Source: Molanna angustata
Taxonomy: Eukaryota > Arthropoda > Insecta > Trichoptera > Molannidae
NCBI GenBank assembly: GCA_963576475.1
Contig: OY754978.1
Location: 16,044,718-16,108,717 of the forward strand
Direction: 5' to 3'
Length of the DNA stretch: 64,000 bases
A model generated the notes under the pieces. That model was not told the origin of the DNA. It searched no databases and saw nothing but the letters and a program-made list of their open reading frames with translations. Position 1 is the first letter of the stretch. Every line of letters starts with the position of its first letter. This document shows, one piece after another, positions 45,664 to 56,025 of this stretch. The position numbers and the translations under genes are program-made.

Positions 45664-46076
45664 TTTCATTGGTTGGTGATGACTTCCTGGAGATGACCGC
45701 CACAATAGTTGGCCACCCCGAGGCCTGAAGGCTGTCACTGTGGCGTGATAGTGTCGAACGCACGCAGCTACCACCCGCGGAGGACGTGTCAGACGAGACA
45801 CAACCTGCCTTATCCAACATGGAGAGCGCTCAATAGGCTCAGAACGGGTGTCTCCTGCTGTTACAGTGACGTCAAGAAATGGGGTTACAGAGAGGAAGAC
45901 ATCTGCGAGTGTGGCGCCAGACAGGACAACGTGCACCTACTATCATGTCCCATGATAGGAGCGACATGTGCGCACCAAGACACAGTGATATCAAACACTA
46001 GTGGAATCCGGGTGGCCGAATATTGGGGGTCAACGAACATGATGGTGTTCCGGACACGGAAAGTAAGTAAGTAATA
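45664..46076 (+). pseudogene. LINE pol C-terminal fragment with zinc finger
   Basis: The plus-strand frame 45709-46074 contains PTWRALNRLRTGVSCCYSDV, KKWGYREEDICECGARQDNV and HLLSCP, a typical insect LINE pol C-terminus with a C-x1-C-x7-H-x4-C finger. The upstream reverse transcriptase is missing. The frame runs into AAGTAAGTAAGTAA at 46066-46076, a 3' tail. The minus-strand open frames here are shadows. Confidence 0.62.
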
Positions 46077-46183
46077 TTCCATTGTTATTTCTGATACATC
46101 TAATCCATTCTCTGCCTTTACTAAAATGTGAGCGCAGAACCTTCATGTTTATGATATCTGTATTAATTTTATTCCTACACCTT

Positions 46184-46360
46184 CTTCTTTGAAGAGGTGT
46201 CGGCAGACCCCAGGCAAGGTGGTCTGTTGACATCGAGAAATGTGCCGGAGGGAGATGGATGCAGTGTGCCCAAGACAGGGAGTTGTGGAGGATTAAGGGG
46301 GAGGCCTATGTCCAAGAATGGAAAAAAAACAGGCTGAAGAAGAAGAAGAAGAAGAACCTT
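46184..46360 (+). pseudogene. RTE-like RT C-terminal scrap with GAA tail
   Basis: The plus strand reads RGVGRPQARWSVDIEKCAGG then RWMQCAQDRELWRIKGEAYV and QEW, the usual end of RTE-like LINE ORF2 (GRGRP..RW.DDI....G..WM..AQDR..WR..GEAY..EW). A GAA repeat follows. 5' part missing. Confidence 0.62.
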
Positions 46361-46744
46361 CTAAAAAACAATCATTTCATACTATTAATTCAAATGCACT
46401 TATTTCCCAAAAAGTTTACATGTCATTCCTCAGTCATCTCAACTTCCAGATCCCAATAATTAATACAAGCCTATCACAGCACCAATTTAGTTTTCTAGAC
46501 CTAAAAATGTTTAGTAAATTGCTAAAAAAACAGTAATAAATAAAAAATATTAGAAAAATTGACAAACTCGATGTCGACAGTTCTCTGATTCAGCTAAATT
46601 GTTTCATCTTAATTATTGTTAACCTTATTACTGTTTATTTTTTATGGATTTATTTATTTGTTCTATTATTTTTTTGTAAAGTACCTTCCTCATCACGGGA
46701 TATAATCCGAGTGAGGCAGACAATAGTCAAAATAATGGAATTTT

Positions 46745-46975
46745 TTTAAGCATTATCAAACTGTCGATTTGTTCAAGAGAACTTTATTCTCTTAACATAT
46801 CGACAATGTTTCAAGCCAGGATACGCGAGATTGTATGCAGAGTTAACATTTTTCACGTTTTTTCCAACTTTGAAGTCAAAAAACATCAACTTAGAGGATT
46901 CGCAGCATATATGTTCCATATACGGATTAACTCAGAATTCGGAGTAGAAAATTTAGTGTGTCTGTGTGTGTCAAA
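46745..46975 (-). mobile_element. HINE/DINE-1-like element, right-end fragment
   Basis: Starts at the terminal 'aactgtcgatttgttcaaga' and includes the hairpin region and 'gaagtcaaaaaacatcaact', ending at a short TG tract where the microsatellite would begin. The left half is absent. Confidence 0.7.
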
Positions 46976-47146
46976 CATAAAAAAAATCTCTTTTTATATA
47001 TATTTTTCATACAAAAATCTATTTTTATTTTATTCTATTTTTTATTTTATTAAAAAGGGTACATCGACAGACATCCAGGTTACAATTTTCATAAAAAAGA
47101 AGATAATATTGGTTATTATTATGAGTGCTGGACGTCCAATTATGGA

Positions 47147-47322
47147 TGAATTATATTAAAAATAAAACAATATGTTTAAGATTTTTTAATTCATCGATAG
47201 CTATTTCGCTTTGTATTTAGTCTTGAAGATGCCCTGACAAGGCGAAATAGCTATCGACGAATTAAAAAATATACGTAGAATCTTAAACATATTGTTTAAT
47301 TTTTTAATATAATTTAAAATGG
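47147..47322. mobile_element. Palindromic MITE (~175 bp)
   Basis: The left arm (47147-47215) and right arm (47247-47322) are inverted copies sharing AATTATATTAAAAA, CAATATGTTTAAGAT, TTAATTC(A/G)TCGATAGCTA and TTTCGC. A 9-bp insertion (TACGTAGAA-like) distinguishes the right arm. The loop is about 25 bp. Non-coding. Confidence 0.7.
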
Positions 47323-47930
47323 AATTCTACTACGAAAAATATCCACTAGTACTTATTATTATGAACATAATTTTTCAAACAGTTGTACGTTTTTCTTTTA
47401 ACGTTGACCAAATTTGAATGCAGTTTTTTGAAGATTATTGGTATTGTATAAATAGTTTAAACGAAATTTGAATATCTCAGATTTCCAGGTTGTTAGAGCC
47501 TTTTTTCAGTTTTAACAGATGAAGTCTATGAAAAACTGATCACCTCTAAGTTTATGTACTTCACACATATGGTATCAATATTATGTTCATTGGCTTTTTA
47601 GTATGATCTGTACAGAGGACACAAATTTTCATATTTTCGTTCGGCATACGGCATACACACAAAAACATCACAACGAAACTCAAAGTATGCAGTCTATACC
47701 TGGTACTCATTGAGAAATTGATGTAAAAAAATACTCTTAAAAATAAATTGTGAAATCATGACTTTCCACTATTCCACAGTAGTGGAGAGTAAAAATAAAC
47801 TTATGTATAAAATTATAATTATAACAAAGTAAAAAAAAACATTCACAAAAAATACTAAAATAACCTACCAAATGTTTCCAAACATTGGTTGGTTGTTGTT
47901 GATCATTCGATTGTTTGGTATTAGATCACC
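47323..47930. other. Unassigned AT-rich sequence, probably intron
   Basis: Lies directly 3' of the Dpr exon on its strand. No further exon recognised. Confidence 0.45.
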
Positions 47931-47980
47931 TAGCTACTGAGGCGGTTGGGGACTCTGATAAAATATCAAAATGAACCAAC

Positions 47981-48194
47981 CTTCGGTAACAAATACGTAA
48001 ATGCTGGCCGGTTCCGTGTTGCTGGCACTGCAGGTGTAGTTGCCGGAGTCCGTGTCCCTCGCCCCTCTGATGGTCAAACGGGACTGGCTCTTGGGTCCGG
48101 GCTCCGTTTCCACGGTGATGCCACCACGTGCCGTGTCGTAGTTGATCATACGGTCGTTGTGGTACCAGAACACGTACTGAGGCGGCTGGGGACT
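47981..48194 (-). CDS. Dpr family protein, second Ig domain exon
   Basis: A 214-nt minus-strand exon with acceptor TTGCAG|AGTCCC at 48194 and donor GAAG|GTTGG at 47981 (phase 0 to phase 1). It encodes SPQPPQYVFWYHNDRMINYD, TARGGITVETEPGPKSQSRL, TIRGARDTDSGNYTCSASNT and EPASIYVFVTE. W10 is the Ig core tryptophan; DSGNYTC is the F-strand motif with the conserved Cys. The partner B-strand Cys would lie in the previous exon. The WYH...INYD..RGGI.V.TE....SRL.I..A...DSGNYTCSASNTEPASIYVFV pattern is that of insect Dpr proteins, neuronal cell-surface molecules that pair with DIP Ig proteins in synaptic partner recognition. GC-rich third positions stand out from the AT-rich flanks. Which Dpr paralogue it is cannot be decided. 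No other exon is visible within the window. Confidence 0.88.
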
Positions 48195-48197
48195 CTG

Positions 48198-49129
48198 CAA
48201 CAATAAAACAGTTCGATTGATATTTCATCATTTTTTCCACTTATAGCGAATTTAATAAAAAATATACAAAATAGAATTGTTCGATATATGCGGGTGAATT
48301 CCTCACGATAATCGGAAGATTGTTTAAAATAAGAGTTTTATAAACATAAAAATATAAATTCATGTAATAGACTGCAACTCATCAGGTATTTCGCATCTTT
48401 ATCGTATCTCGTGCTATTGAAAAATTAAATTCAAGCTCAGTAAAACCTTCTACTATAGAATATTGCATAATGTTTCAGAAATTATTCACATAATACAAAA
48501 AAATAATCGTTCGTACCTACTTAAAGTATTGCGTGATCAAATAATCTCTTTGATTCATTTCAAATATATGAATAAGACTGTGCCTACAAATCTGACAAGT
48601 AAAATCCTACACGTTCTTTAGTATCTTAAAAAAACCGATTACTTTTAAGGCATCTAATCTTTATAGGTTATGTAACGCCAGTTGAAACAATATCCCAGGT
48701 AGGTTTCTAACATTAAATAATAACAAAGTTTTGGTTGTATACTGAAACTTTAATGCTAAGTGGCAATTTCTACCATGTCATAACTGTTTGTTTCCATACA
48801 GAAGCTACCAAATTTGCATATTATTATCTAATATGTTTCTATTTTGGGGTACATTGCTTCTGAATTCTCATAATATTGTGCCTATTTGGCGTTACTACGA
48901 CGACATGTCGCTGTTTTCATTTACATATAAATAAGTATAAATACATACATATTAAATAGGTCAGTATACATTAAAATGATATTTAATTCGAATATTTTTA
49001 TAGTTGCATAAATTCAAACATTGGATATTTTCCCCTTTGGGATTCAATGATATTTTATGACAAAAATATCATAAATTTGTCATAAAATGATATTTCTTTG
49101 AGTATCATTAGTTCGATAAAATTAATGGT
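48198..49129. other. Probable intron, AT-rich
   Basis: Upstream of the Dpr exon on its strand. No exon or repeat supported apart from a short palindromic 'tcataaatttgtcataaaat' near 49070. Confidence 0.45.
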
Positions 49130-49225
49130 CAAACGGGTGAAACTAATAGAAGAGCGTGCACAAGACGATGCATGGACGTAGATGAAGTGAGAAATTTATG
49201 CCAGAAGAGATAAGTAAGTACATTA
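49130..49225 (+). pseudogene. LINE RT C-terminal scrap with AAGT tail
   Basis: The plus strand reads ETNRRACTRRCMDVDEVRNL then CQKR, the last ~30 codons of the LINE type seen at 37575-37860. It ends in TAAGTAAGTA. Confidence 0.5.
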
Positions 49226-49609
49226 ATTAATGAAGATTATTAGTTTTTCCGTGAAAAATCGTTTTGTAATTAAAATCCGTTTACAGTTTCAAAATGTGGA
49301 GCGGGTGGTGAGGTTGCAAAAAACACTTCATTTATCTTTTCTTTTTATCTGTCTGAATATAAATACAAATTAACAAAATATAATACATTATATATTTTTT
49401 AGTAAACATACCTACATTAATTTAATGATTTCAAAGTTTTTTTCGTTAAAACAATGGAAGTTCATAATTATATGTACCTATACATATCTAATACCTATAT
49501 ATTTTTTTGAACAGTTTTAATCCACAAAATAGTAAAATTTTAATCGCCTATGCGCTTTCGCTAGTTTCTGCTAGCATCATCAGAGGTATAATTTATACTA
49601 ACAATAAAA
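49226..49609. other. Unassigned AT-rich sequence
   Basis: Only the last few bases (TAAAC, 49610-49614) have an assigned meaning: target duplication of the BEL element. Confidence 0.45.
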
Positions 49610-49614
49610 TAAAC

Positions 49615-49969
49615 TGGTGGAAAAGATAAAGGTATAGGGAGTTACCTTGCCTCGATATTTATTGTGCTGGTTCTGAATAATCTTTTCACCACATTCACAG
49701 CGTATGAAAACTTTGACACTTCACTAGTAATTCACAAGTTAATTAATTTCAGCGGATTTCGAAGATATAATTTTAAGAGCGGTGCGGTGCGGTGTGTTAG
49801 TCAAGATGACAGTTGATATAATGAGAAAATTTATATGCAACAATACTTTTTTGCATATAGCTGGCAGGTATGTAGGTAGGTTGTTTTTAGGCCGAGGTAA
49901 ACTAGGATAGGATAGGAAAGGTGTGTGTGTGTGTGTATATATGCGTGTGTACCCAACTTTGCGTAACCA
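49615..49969 (-). repeat. BEL/Pao 3' LTR
   Basis: Begins TGGTGGAAAAGATAAAGG and ends GCGTAACCA on the plus strand. Contains a GT repeat at 49921-49936. Next to it, at 49970-49990, the minus strand shows AAGGCCGGGAGTTA, the candidate polypurine tract. Confidence 0.92.
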
Positions 49970-50132
49970 TAACTCCCGGCCTTGGAGTATTACTCCAACA
50001 AAAAATTCAAAAAACATATGACTCACCGGATGGTAAAAGAAGAATACAAATTTAAACAATAGAGTGAAAAATTCAAATAAACGTAAACTAACTTAAAAAA
50101 TAAAAAGAAATATTAAATTAAAAACATTTTGA

Positions 50133-53100
50133 TTATTGGGAAGGTAACGGACATAATCGAATAGCTGGTCTTAAATATGTACCATTCCGGGTTCGAACTT
50201 TTACAACTCGAATGACGTTGTCTTTTCCCGGATATGTTTCCTTGACTATGCCAAGTGGCCAAGATAATTTAGGGAGATTTTCCTCTCTAATAATAACTAT
50301 TTGGCCAGGTGTAATGGGTTTTGTGTACGTATTCCACTTTTCACGCATTTGTAAAGAGGTGAGATATTCTACATGCCATCGTTTCCAAAATGACTGTACT
50401 AATTTATCGATCAACTCATATCGTTGAATGCGGGTTATTGAAATATCATCAACGTTGTAAGCGGGTATGTAATTTAGCGGAGTTAAATTTAAAAAATGCG
50501 CAGGGGTTAATGCGGCAGGATCTAAAGGATCATTGCTTAATACACAAAGCGGTCTAGAGTTCAATAAAGCCTCTATTTGAATCAATACGGTATTCATTTC
50601 CTCGTAAGTTAATACTTGTGAGCCTATGACTTTAAATAAATGTGTTTTAATACACTTAATATTGCTTTCCCATATACCACCCATATGAGGAGAATACGGA
50701 GGATTTATTCGAAATTCTATTTTTCTAGGCGTCAATTCATGAAGTATTGCTTTATTATATTCATCGGAACAAACAAACTTATATAATTCATTTAAAATTT
50801 TACGAGCTCCAACAAAATTTCTTCCACCGTCACTTACAATGAGAGTGACAGGTCCTCTTCTGGCTATAAAACGTTTAAATGCAGCTAAGAACATTTCAGA
50901 TGAGAGATCTGAAACTAATTCTATATGTAAAGCTTTTGTTGCTAGGCAAACAAATAAACAAACATATGCCTTTTGCTTTTTAACGCCTCTTCTCTTTGCC
51001 AGAGTTACAAACACTGGACCCATGTAATCTACTCCACATTTTGCGAAACATTTTATTTCATTTACTCGAAAATCGGGTAAATTGCCCATTAACGGGAAGG
51101 TTCCTTTTGGTTTGTTTTTAAAACAAATGTTGCAAGAATGAACAATCTTACGAACCAAACTACGACCAGATAAAATCCAGTACTTCTGTCGTAATAATGC
51201 TAACAATAATGCAGGGCCTGTATGATAATGTAAATAATGATAATATTCAATAAGTAACTGAACAATACGATCTTTAGAAGGCAATAAAATTGGATGTTTC
51301 GTTTCATACATTGATGATGAATTTTGAATTCGACCACCAACTCTAAGGATATTATTATTTAAAAATGGTAAAAGTTTGCGTAATACAGGACTACTCAATT
51401 TATTCTGTTCAAGAGAATGTATATCTTGAGAAAAATGGTTATTCTGAATGCATTTAATTACATGATTTTCAGCAGTTTCTAAGTCTGAGACTGTAATCAT
51501 TCCAGACGTATTAAGTTTTCTTGTAAAACGAAGAACGTAAACAAGTATGTTTAATAATTTACTCCATTTAGAGATCCTGTTAGCGATTAAATAAATAAAG
51601 TGAGGCTCAGATTGAGTCTTAATTTGTATGAGAGCAACAGTTTTAGATTCAGGTATACTCTGATAGGCATTTTCCTTTTTAAAATTAGTCACAGGCCATT
51701 GACTCTGTGGCAATGAGATCCAGGCTGGACCATTAAACCAATAAGAGGTTTTCAAAAATTCATTAGGAGTAACGGAGCGGGATACAATATCGCTTGGATT
51801 TTCAGTTCCAGGAACATGAAACCAATTTTCTTCAGAAATAATTTCTTGAATAATTGCGGTGCGATTGGCAACGAAGGTTTGCCATCTATGCGGTGAGGAA
51901 TGTATCCATGAAAGTACAATAGTTGAATCAGAAAATGCAAACATTTTGTCAATCTTACATCTAATCTCAATAGTTGAGAGAACAGATTTCATTAATAATG
52001 CAAGAAGGTGTGCGGCACATAACTCTAAACGTGCTAAAGATACCTTTTTAAGTGGGGATACTTTTGACTTGGCACATAGTAGTGATACATTTGAGGTGTT
52101 AGATTCAAGTGATCCAATGCGGATATATATAACCGCCCCATAGGCACGTTCACTAGCATCTGAGAAACCAAGCAAATTGATGAATGAATCATTTACTATA
52201 CCTATATGTCTTGGTATATTTATATTTGATAAGTTTTCGAGTTCACTCTGAAATTTCAACCAAATCTTATTTATATCCTCAGGAACCCGTTCATCCCAAG
52301 ACAATTCTCTTTTCCAACACTCTTGCACTAGAAGTTTCAAACCGATGATAACTGGAGCAAGGAGACCTAGAGGATCATATAATGATGCCATATTAGAAAG
52401 AATTAATCTTTTCGTACATACTAACGTATCTAAAGAGAAAGGTTTGATTTTAAAAGTGAAACAATCAGAGGTGGGACTCCAAGACAAACCTATAATTTTG
52501 GTTTTATCGTCAAAATCTGAATTAAAAGTAATGTGTTGGTTAACACGTAGATTATCTGGAATGTGCTTTAAAAATTGTACAGAGTTGGAAATCCACTTAT
52601 TTAGACAGAAACCTCCAGAGGAAAATAAGTGAACTAAATGAGAATAAATTTGTAAAGCTTCCTCAGGTGAATTGACTGAATAAAGAAAATCATCCATATA
52701 AAAATATTTCATAGCAAGTTGTGTGGTTTCAGGCAGTTTATCGCCTTCATCTGTTAAGAGTTTGCGAATGACTTTCATTCCTAAATAAGGGGAACATTTA
52801 AGCCCAAAAGAAACGCGTTGAAATTCATAAATGTCAATAGGATCTGAGTTATTAAATCTAAAAAGTATCCTTTGAAAACGTTGATGATCTGGATTCATTT
52901 TCAATTGAAAATACATTTTTTCTATGTCAGCAGAAATAACTACCGAGTACAGGCGTAGATTTATAAGTAAATCAAAAATATTTGTTTGCAAATTAGGTCC
53001 ACAATGCAATATATCATTGAGACTTTTTCCAGAGGAAGTTTTGCAACTGGCGTCTAAAACTATTCTAATTTTAGTAGTATCTTTATCAGGCCGATATACA

Positions 53101-55391
53101 GCTCTATGTGGTATATAATAAACACAATCTGAAGTTTGTGTATCTGTAACTTTTTTCAAAAAACCTTTGTCAATGTATTCTTGAATAGTGGCATTATAAC
53201 CATATTGTAAATCTAAATTTGATTGCAACTTCTTTTCCAATGAAAGCAACCTATGTTTAGCGTTTTTTATTGAATGACCCAAAACTGTGGGACTTTCACG
53301 AAAAGGTAATGATACAGTATATCTACCCTCGTTGTCTCGCAAGACTGTTTTCTCAAAAATTTGTTCACAAAGTTGCTCGTCAGGACTTAAATACTGACGT
53401 GATGGTACAGATTCTAGTTTCCAAAAGTTTTGAATCATTTCATCTAACTTATTTTTTGAATTAGAATCATCAATTGCGTGTAACGTGCGTTGAAATTGAC
53501 ATGATGAGAAGTAATCTATTTGCGTTTCGCCCATGATCAAATAACCAAGAGTAGTCTGTAAGGCGATAATACGAGTTTCTTTATGTGTTAATTTCCCAGG
53601 TAAAAGTAAATGCGGGAATAAACCAGCTCCGATTATGCAATCGATACTAGCAGGAAGATTAAAATTATTATCCGCTAGCGGCAAATTCTTAAAACAATCT
53701 GTCATTTCTAAGGCTGACGTAGGCAAATCATTAGTAATAGTTTCGACAACCGAAGCCTTAATATCGTAAAAGAATCTTGTATCATATCTTGAATAAATTG
53801 TAAATATAGCATATCCTAATATTGGTTTTACAGCAGACCCAATACCGTACACAAAAGCATTTTCGTACGTAATGTTTATATTAAATTTTTTACATATCTT
53901 TTCCGTTATAAAATTTGCATTTGATCCTGTATCTATTAATGTGCGGATGGTATTTTTTTTAATTCCATTAATATATACTATAGCGGTTGGTATTACATGA
54001 TAACAGTTTACATTATGGATCAACAAACAATTGTCGATTTGACATTTAGGTTCATATGGTTGATCCAAATGTCGTCGACCGATATTATTCACCGAAGTGC
54101 TCGTATTGCGGTCAGAATTGACGAATGAGGTAATATTATCATCGTTTTTAACAATATCAGCTGCGCTAGGAACCTGTTTTGAATGATAATTATCTTCATC
54201 ATCACATGTTGGTGAAGAAGGAAAATGAATCAATGAATGATGCCTTTTATTACAATAAAAGCAATTTTTTTCCGATTTACAATTTTTTGTTAAATGAGTA
54301 CCAAAACAATTTTTACATAGTGATCTTTTGTTGATTATTTTGAATCTTGTGAATACATCCAACTGTAAGAATTTTTTACATGAATACAATGGATGTTTAT
54401 TACATTCACACAAAAAACATTTTGTGATATCCATTGGCGTATTATTTATAACAAATGAATGTGAATTATTATTATTTTTTCGTCGATCATTTGGTGCACT
54501 TTTGTGGAATATAACCTGCGTTCTAGAGAGAATTTTGCTTTGCTCTCTCAGAAAAGATTGTAATAATTTAAAGTTTGGAATTTTTTCATTTCTAATATGT
54601 TGCTCAAATAAATTTAACGTCTCTCTATCTAACTTAAGAAGAGCAATGTGCGTTATGATGAAATCAGTTAAATCAGAAATATCTAATAATTTTAAAGCTT
54701 CAAATGAAGAGCAAAAATTTTCTATGAAATAATCCAAATTCTTTGAACTTGATTGTGTTAAGGGTTTAAAATTGATTATTTTTTCTAAATAATGCGTAGC
54801 TAAAATTCGTGAATCCTGGAATCGATCAACAAGCCTATCCCATATAATATCATAATTAGATGCGACAGGAAGTATCCCAGAAATAACACTTAAAGCGGTA
54901 CCTGTCAATTTTGACACTAAATATTGTATTTTTTCACCATTCGACAAATTAATATTGTCGTGTATTAGATCTTTGAAATTTTGATAAAATAATGGCCATT
55001 TCGTTGGATCACCATTAAAACTAACAAGTTCCAATATTGGCAATTTGTGTGTTCTTTGAGAGTCTTTTTCAAATGATTTAATAATTGGAGGAACATAGTC
55101 AACTTTAGTTTTTAAAGATTGTTCAATATGCTTGATGTTACAGTATAATTCGTCAAGGGCTTCAATAGATTGAAAAGACGGAACATATTCTGGATTTACA
55201 GCTATTTTTCCCAAATTTAATTCTTCTACAACTTGACAAAATTCAGAACGAATTTTATCTATCGATTGTATGCGGATAAGAAAATTAGTTTTTTCTTCAG
55301 CGGTATTTAATGATTTTGACAAGTCATAAGCTTTCTGAATAATTGCAAATAAACTTCGCCGTTTAGCTTCCAATATTTTTAAAGAAGCCAT
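50133..55391 (-). CDS. BEL/Pao Gag-Pol polyprotein (1752 aa)
   Basis: A single intact frame. Residues ~1-300 are the Gag region (DUF1759-like, with FNGDPTKWPLFYQNF at ~124-138). CCHC-type knuckles lie at ~325-390 (CFLCECNKHPLYSC, CKNCFGTHLTKNC, CFYCNKRHH). An aspartic protease motif LIDTGSNANFI lies at ~485-495. Reverse transcriptase spans ~720-950 with SADIEKMYFQ and YMDD at 898-901. The MASLYDPLG block characteristic of BEL/Pao follows at ~1001. RNase H-like residues are near D1078, E1123 and D1155. The integrase has an HHCC region (H~1388, C1420, C1423) and core D1455, D1521 and E1575; a DUF5641-like C-terminal region follows. It would form particles and copy and integrate the element. All catalytic residues I can check are present. 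Confidence 0.95.
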   Translation of the reverse strand: MASLKILEAKRRSLFAIIQKAYDLSKSLNTAEEKTNFLIRIQSIDKIRSEFCQVVEELNLGKIAVNPEYVPSFQSIEALDELYCNIKHIEQSLKTKVDYVPPIIKSFEKDSQRTHKLPILELVSFNGDPTKWPLFYQNFKDLIHDNINLSNGEKIQYLVSKLTGTALSVISGILPVASNYDIIWDRLVDRFQDSRILATHYLEKIINFKPLTQSSSKNLDYFIENFCSSFEALKLLDISDLTDFIITHIALLKLDRETLNLFEQHIRNEKIPNFKLLQSFLREQSKILSRTQVIFHKSAPNDRRKNNNNSHSFVINNTPMDITKCFLCECNKHPLYSCKKFLQLDVFTRFKIINKRSLCKNCFGTHLTKNCKSEKNCFYCNKRHHSLIHFPSSPTCDDEDNYHSKQVPSAADIVKNDDNITSFVNSDRNTSTSVNNIGRRHLDQPYEPKCQIDNCLLIHNVNCYHVIPTAIVYINGIKKNTIRTLIDTGSNANFITEKICKKFNINITYENAFVYGIGSAVKPILGYAIFTIYSRYDTRFFYDIKASVVETITNDLPTSALEMTDCFKNLPLADNNFNLPASIDCIIGAGLFPHLLLPGKLTHKETRIIALQTTLGYLIMGETQIDYFSSCQFQRTLHAIDDSNSKNKLDEMIQNFWKLESVPSRQYLSPDEQLCEQIFEKTVLRDNEGRYTVSLPFRESPTVLGHSIKNAKHRLLSLEKKLQSNLDLQYGYNATIQEYIDKGFLKKVTDTQTSDCVYYIPHRAVYRPDKDTTKIRIVLDASCKTSSGKSLNDILHCGPNLQTNIFDLLINLRLYSVVISADIEKMYFQLKMNPDHQRFQRILFRFNNSDPIDIYEFQRVSFGLKCSPYLGMKVIRKLLTDEGDKLPETTQLAMKYFYMDDFLYSVNSPEEALQIYSHLVHLFSSGGFCLNKWISNSVQFLKHIPDNLRVNQHITFNSDFDDKTKIIGLSWSPTSDCFTFKIKPFSLDTLVCTKRLILSNMASLYDPLGLLAPVIIGLKLLVQECWKRELSWDERVPEDINKIWLKFQSELENLSNINIPRHIGIVNDSFINLLGFSDASERAYGAVIYIRIGSLESNTSNVSLLCAKSKVSPLKKVSLARLELCAAHLLALLMKSVLSTIEIRCKIDKMFAFSDSTIVLSWIHSSPHRWQTFVANRTAIIQEIISEENWFHVPGTENPSDIVSRSVTPNEFLKTSYWFNGPAWISLPQSQWPVTNFKKENAYQSIPESKTVALIQIKTQSEPHFIYLIANRISKWSKLLNILVYVLRFTRKLNTSGMITVSDLETAENHVIKCIQNNHFSQDIHSLEQNKLSSPVLRKLLPFLNNNILRVGGRIQNSSSMYETKHPILLPSKDRIVQLLIEYYHYLHYHTGPALLLALLRQKYWILSGRSLVRKIVHSCNICFKNKPKGTFPLMGNLPDFRVNEIKCFAKCGVDYMGPVFVTLAKRRGVKKQKAYVCLFVCLATKALHIELVSDLSSEMFLAAFKRFIARRGPVTLIVSDGGRNFVGARKILNELYKFVCSDEYNKAILHELTPRKIEFRINPPYSPHMGGIWESNIKCIKTHLFKVIGSQVLTYEEMNTVLIQIEALLNSRPLCVLSNDPLDPAALTPAHFLNLTPLNYIPAYNVDDISITRIQRYELIDKLVQSFWKRWHVEYLTSLQMREKWNTYTKPITPGQIVIIREENLPKLSWPLGIVKETYPGKDNVIRVVKVRTRNGTYLRPAIRLCPLPSQ

Positions 55392-55560
55392 TATTGATTA
55401 AACAACAATAAAATTAATGAAACAAGAATTTGATTAAGTACTTAGGTACTACAATCAATGCGGGTATGTATGAAATATGTAATGTAAATAGCGTATGTAT
55501 AAATGTTAATTTTGTATAAAAATGTATAAATTTGATAAGTAATGCGTGAAAATTCAAGAT

Positions 55561-55667
55561 ATGCGGGACAGAGGAACAAGGAATGCGGGAAAATACAAGA
55601 TATACGGGACGAAGGACCAAGGAATGCGGGAAAATACAAGATATACGGGACGAAGGACCAAGGAATA
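55561..55667. repeat. 41-bp tandem repeats in BEL leader
   Basis: Units at 55561-55601 and 55602-55642 and a partial unit at 55643-55667, immediately inside the 5' LTR. The last two share CGAAGGACCA, so the candidate primer-binding site is present twice (55651-55660 and 55610-55619); unit 1 has the changed form. Confidence 0.9.
55643..55660 (-). promoter_or_regulatory. Candidate tRNA primer-binding site
   Basis: Read on the minus strand from 55660, TGGTCCTTCGTCCCG starts 7 nt inside the 5' LTR. TGG pairs with a tRNA CCA end. The tRNA species was not identified. Confidence 0.5.
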
Positions 55668-56020
55668 TGGTGGAAAAGGTAAAGGTATAGGGAGTTACCT
55701 TGCCTCGATATTTATTGTGCTGGTTCTGAATAATCTTTTCACCACATTCACAGCGTATGAAAACTTTGACACTTCACTAGTAATTCACAAGTTAATTAAT
55801 TTCAGCGGATTTCGAAGATATAATTTTAAGAGCGGTGCGGTGCGGTGTGTTAGTCAAGATGACAGTTGATATAATGAGAAAATTTATATGCAACAATACT
55901 TTTTTGCATATAGCTGGCAGGTATGTAGGTAGGTTGTTTTTAGGCCGAGGTAAACTAGGATAGGATAGGAAAGGTGTGTGTGTGTGTGTATATGCGTGTG
56001 TACCCAACTTTGCGTAACCA
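55668..56020 (-). repeat. BEL/Pao 5' LTR
   Basis: Same sequence as the 3' LTR except one A/G difference near its plus-strand start and a missing AT after the GT repeat. It should carry the Pol II promoter for the minus-strand transcript; no TATA box is obvious. Confidence 0.92.
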
Positions 56021-56025
56021 TAAAC

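Larger units (their letters stand above)
49610..56025 (-). mobile_element. Complete BEL/Pao LTR retrotransposon with target duplication
   Basis: The element runs from 49615 to 56020 (6406 bp), flanked by TAAAC at 49610-49614 and 56021-56025. LTRs are 49615-49969 (3') and 55668-56020 (5'), both TG...CA. I see only one substitution and one 2-bp indel between them, so insertion was recent. One uninterrupted Gag-Pol frame occupies 50133-55391. No env-like frame is present. Orientation matches the Dpr exon ~1.4 kb downstream, so if the gene continues upstream the element sits in its intron in sense orientation. Confidence 0.93.

Noticed and set aside
47926..48240. 104-codon frame over the Dpr exon in another phase
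   Set aside because: The Ig motifs (WYH, DSGNYTC) are in the overlapping frame bounded by consensus splice sites; the longer frame reads into both introns.
50212..54732. Plus-strand frames of 60-134 codons across 50-55 kb
   Set aside because: Antisense shadows of the BEL/Pao Gag-Pol frame; none has a motif.
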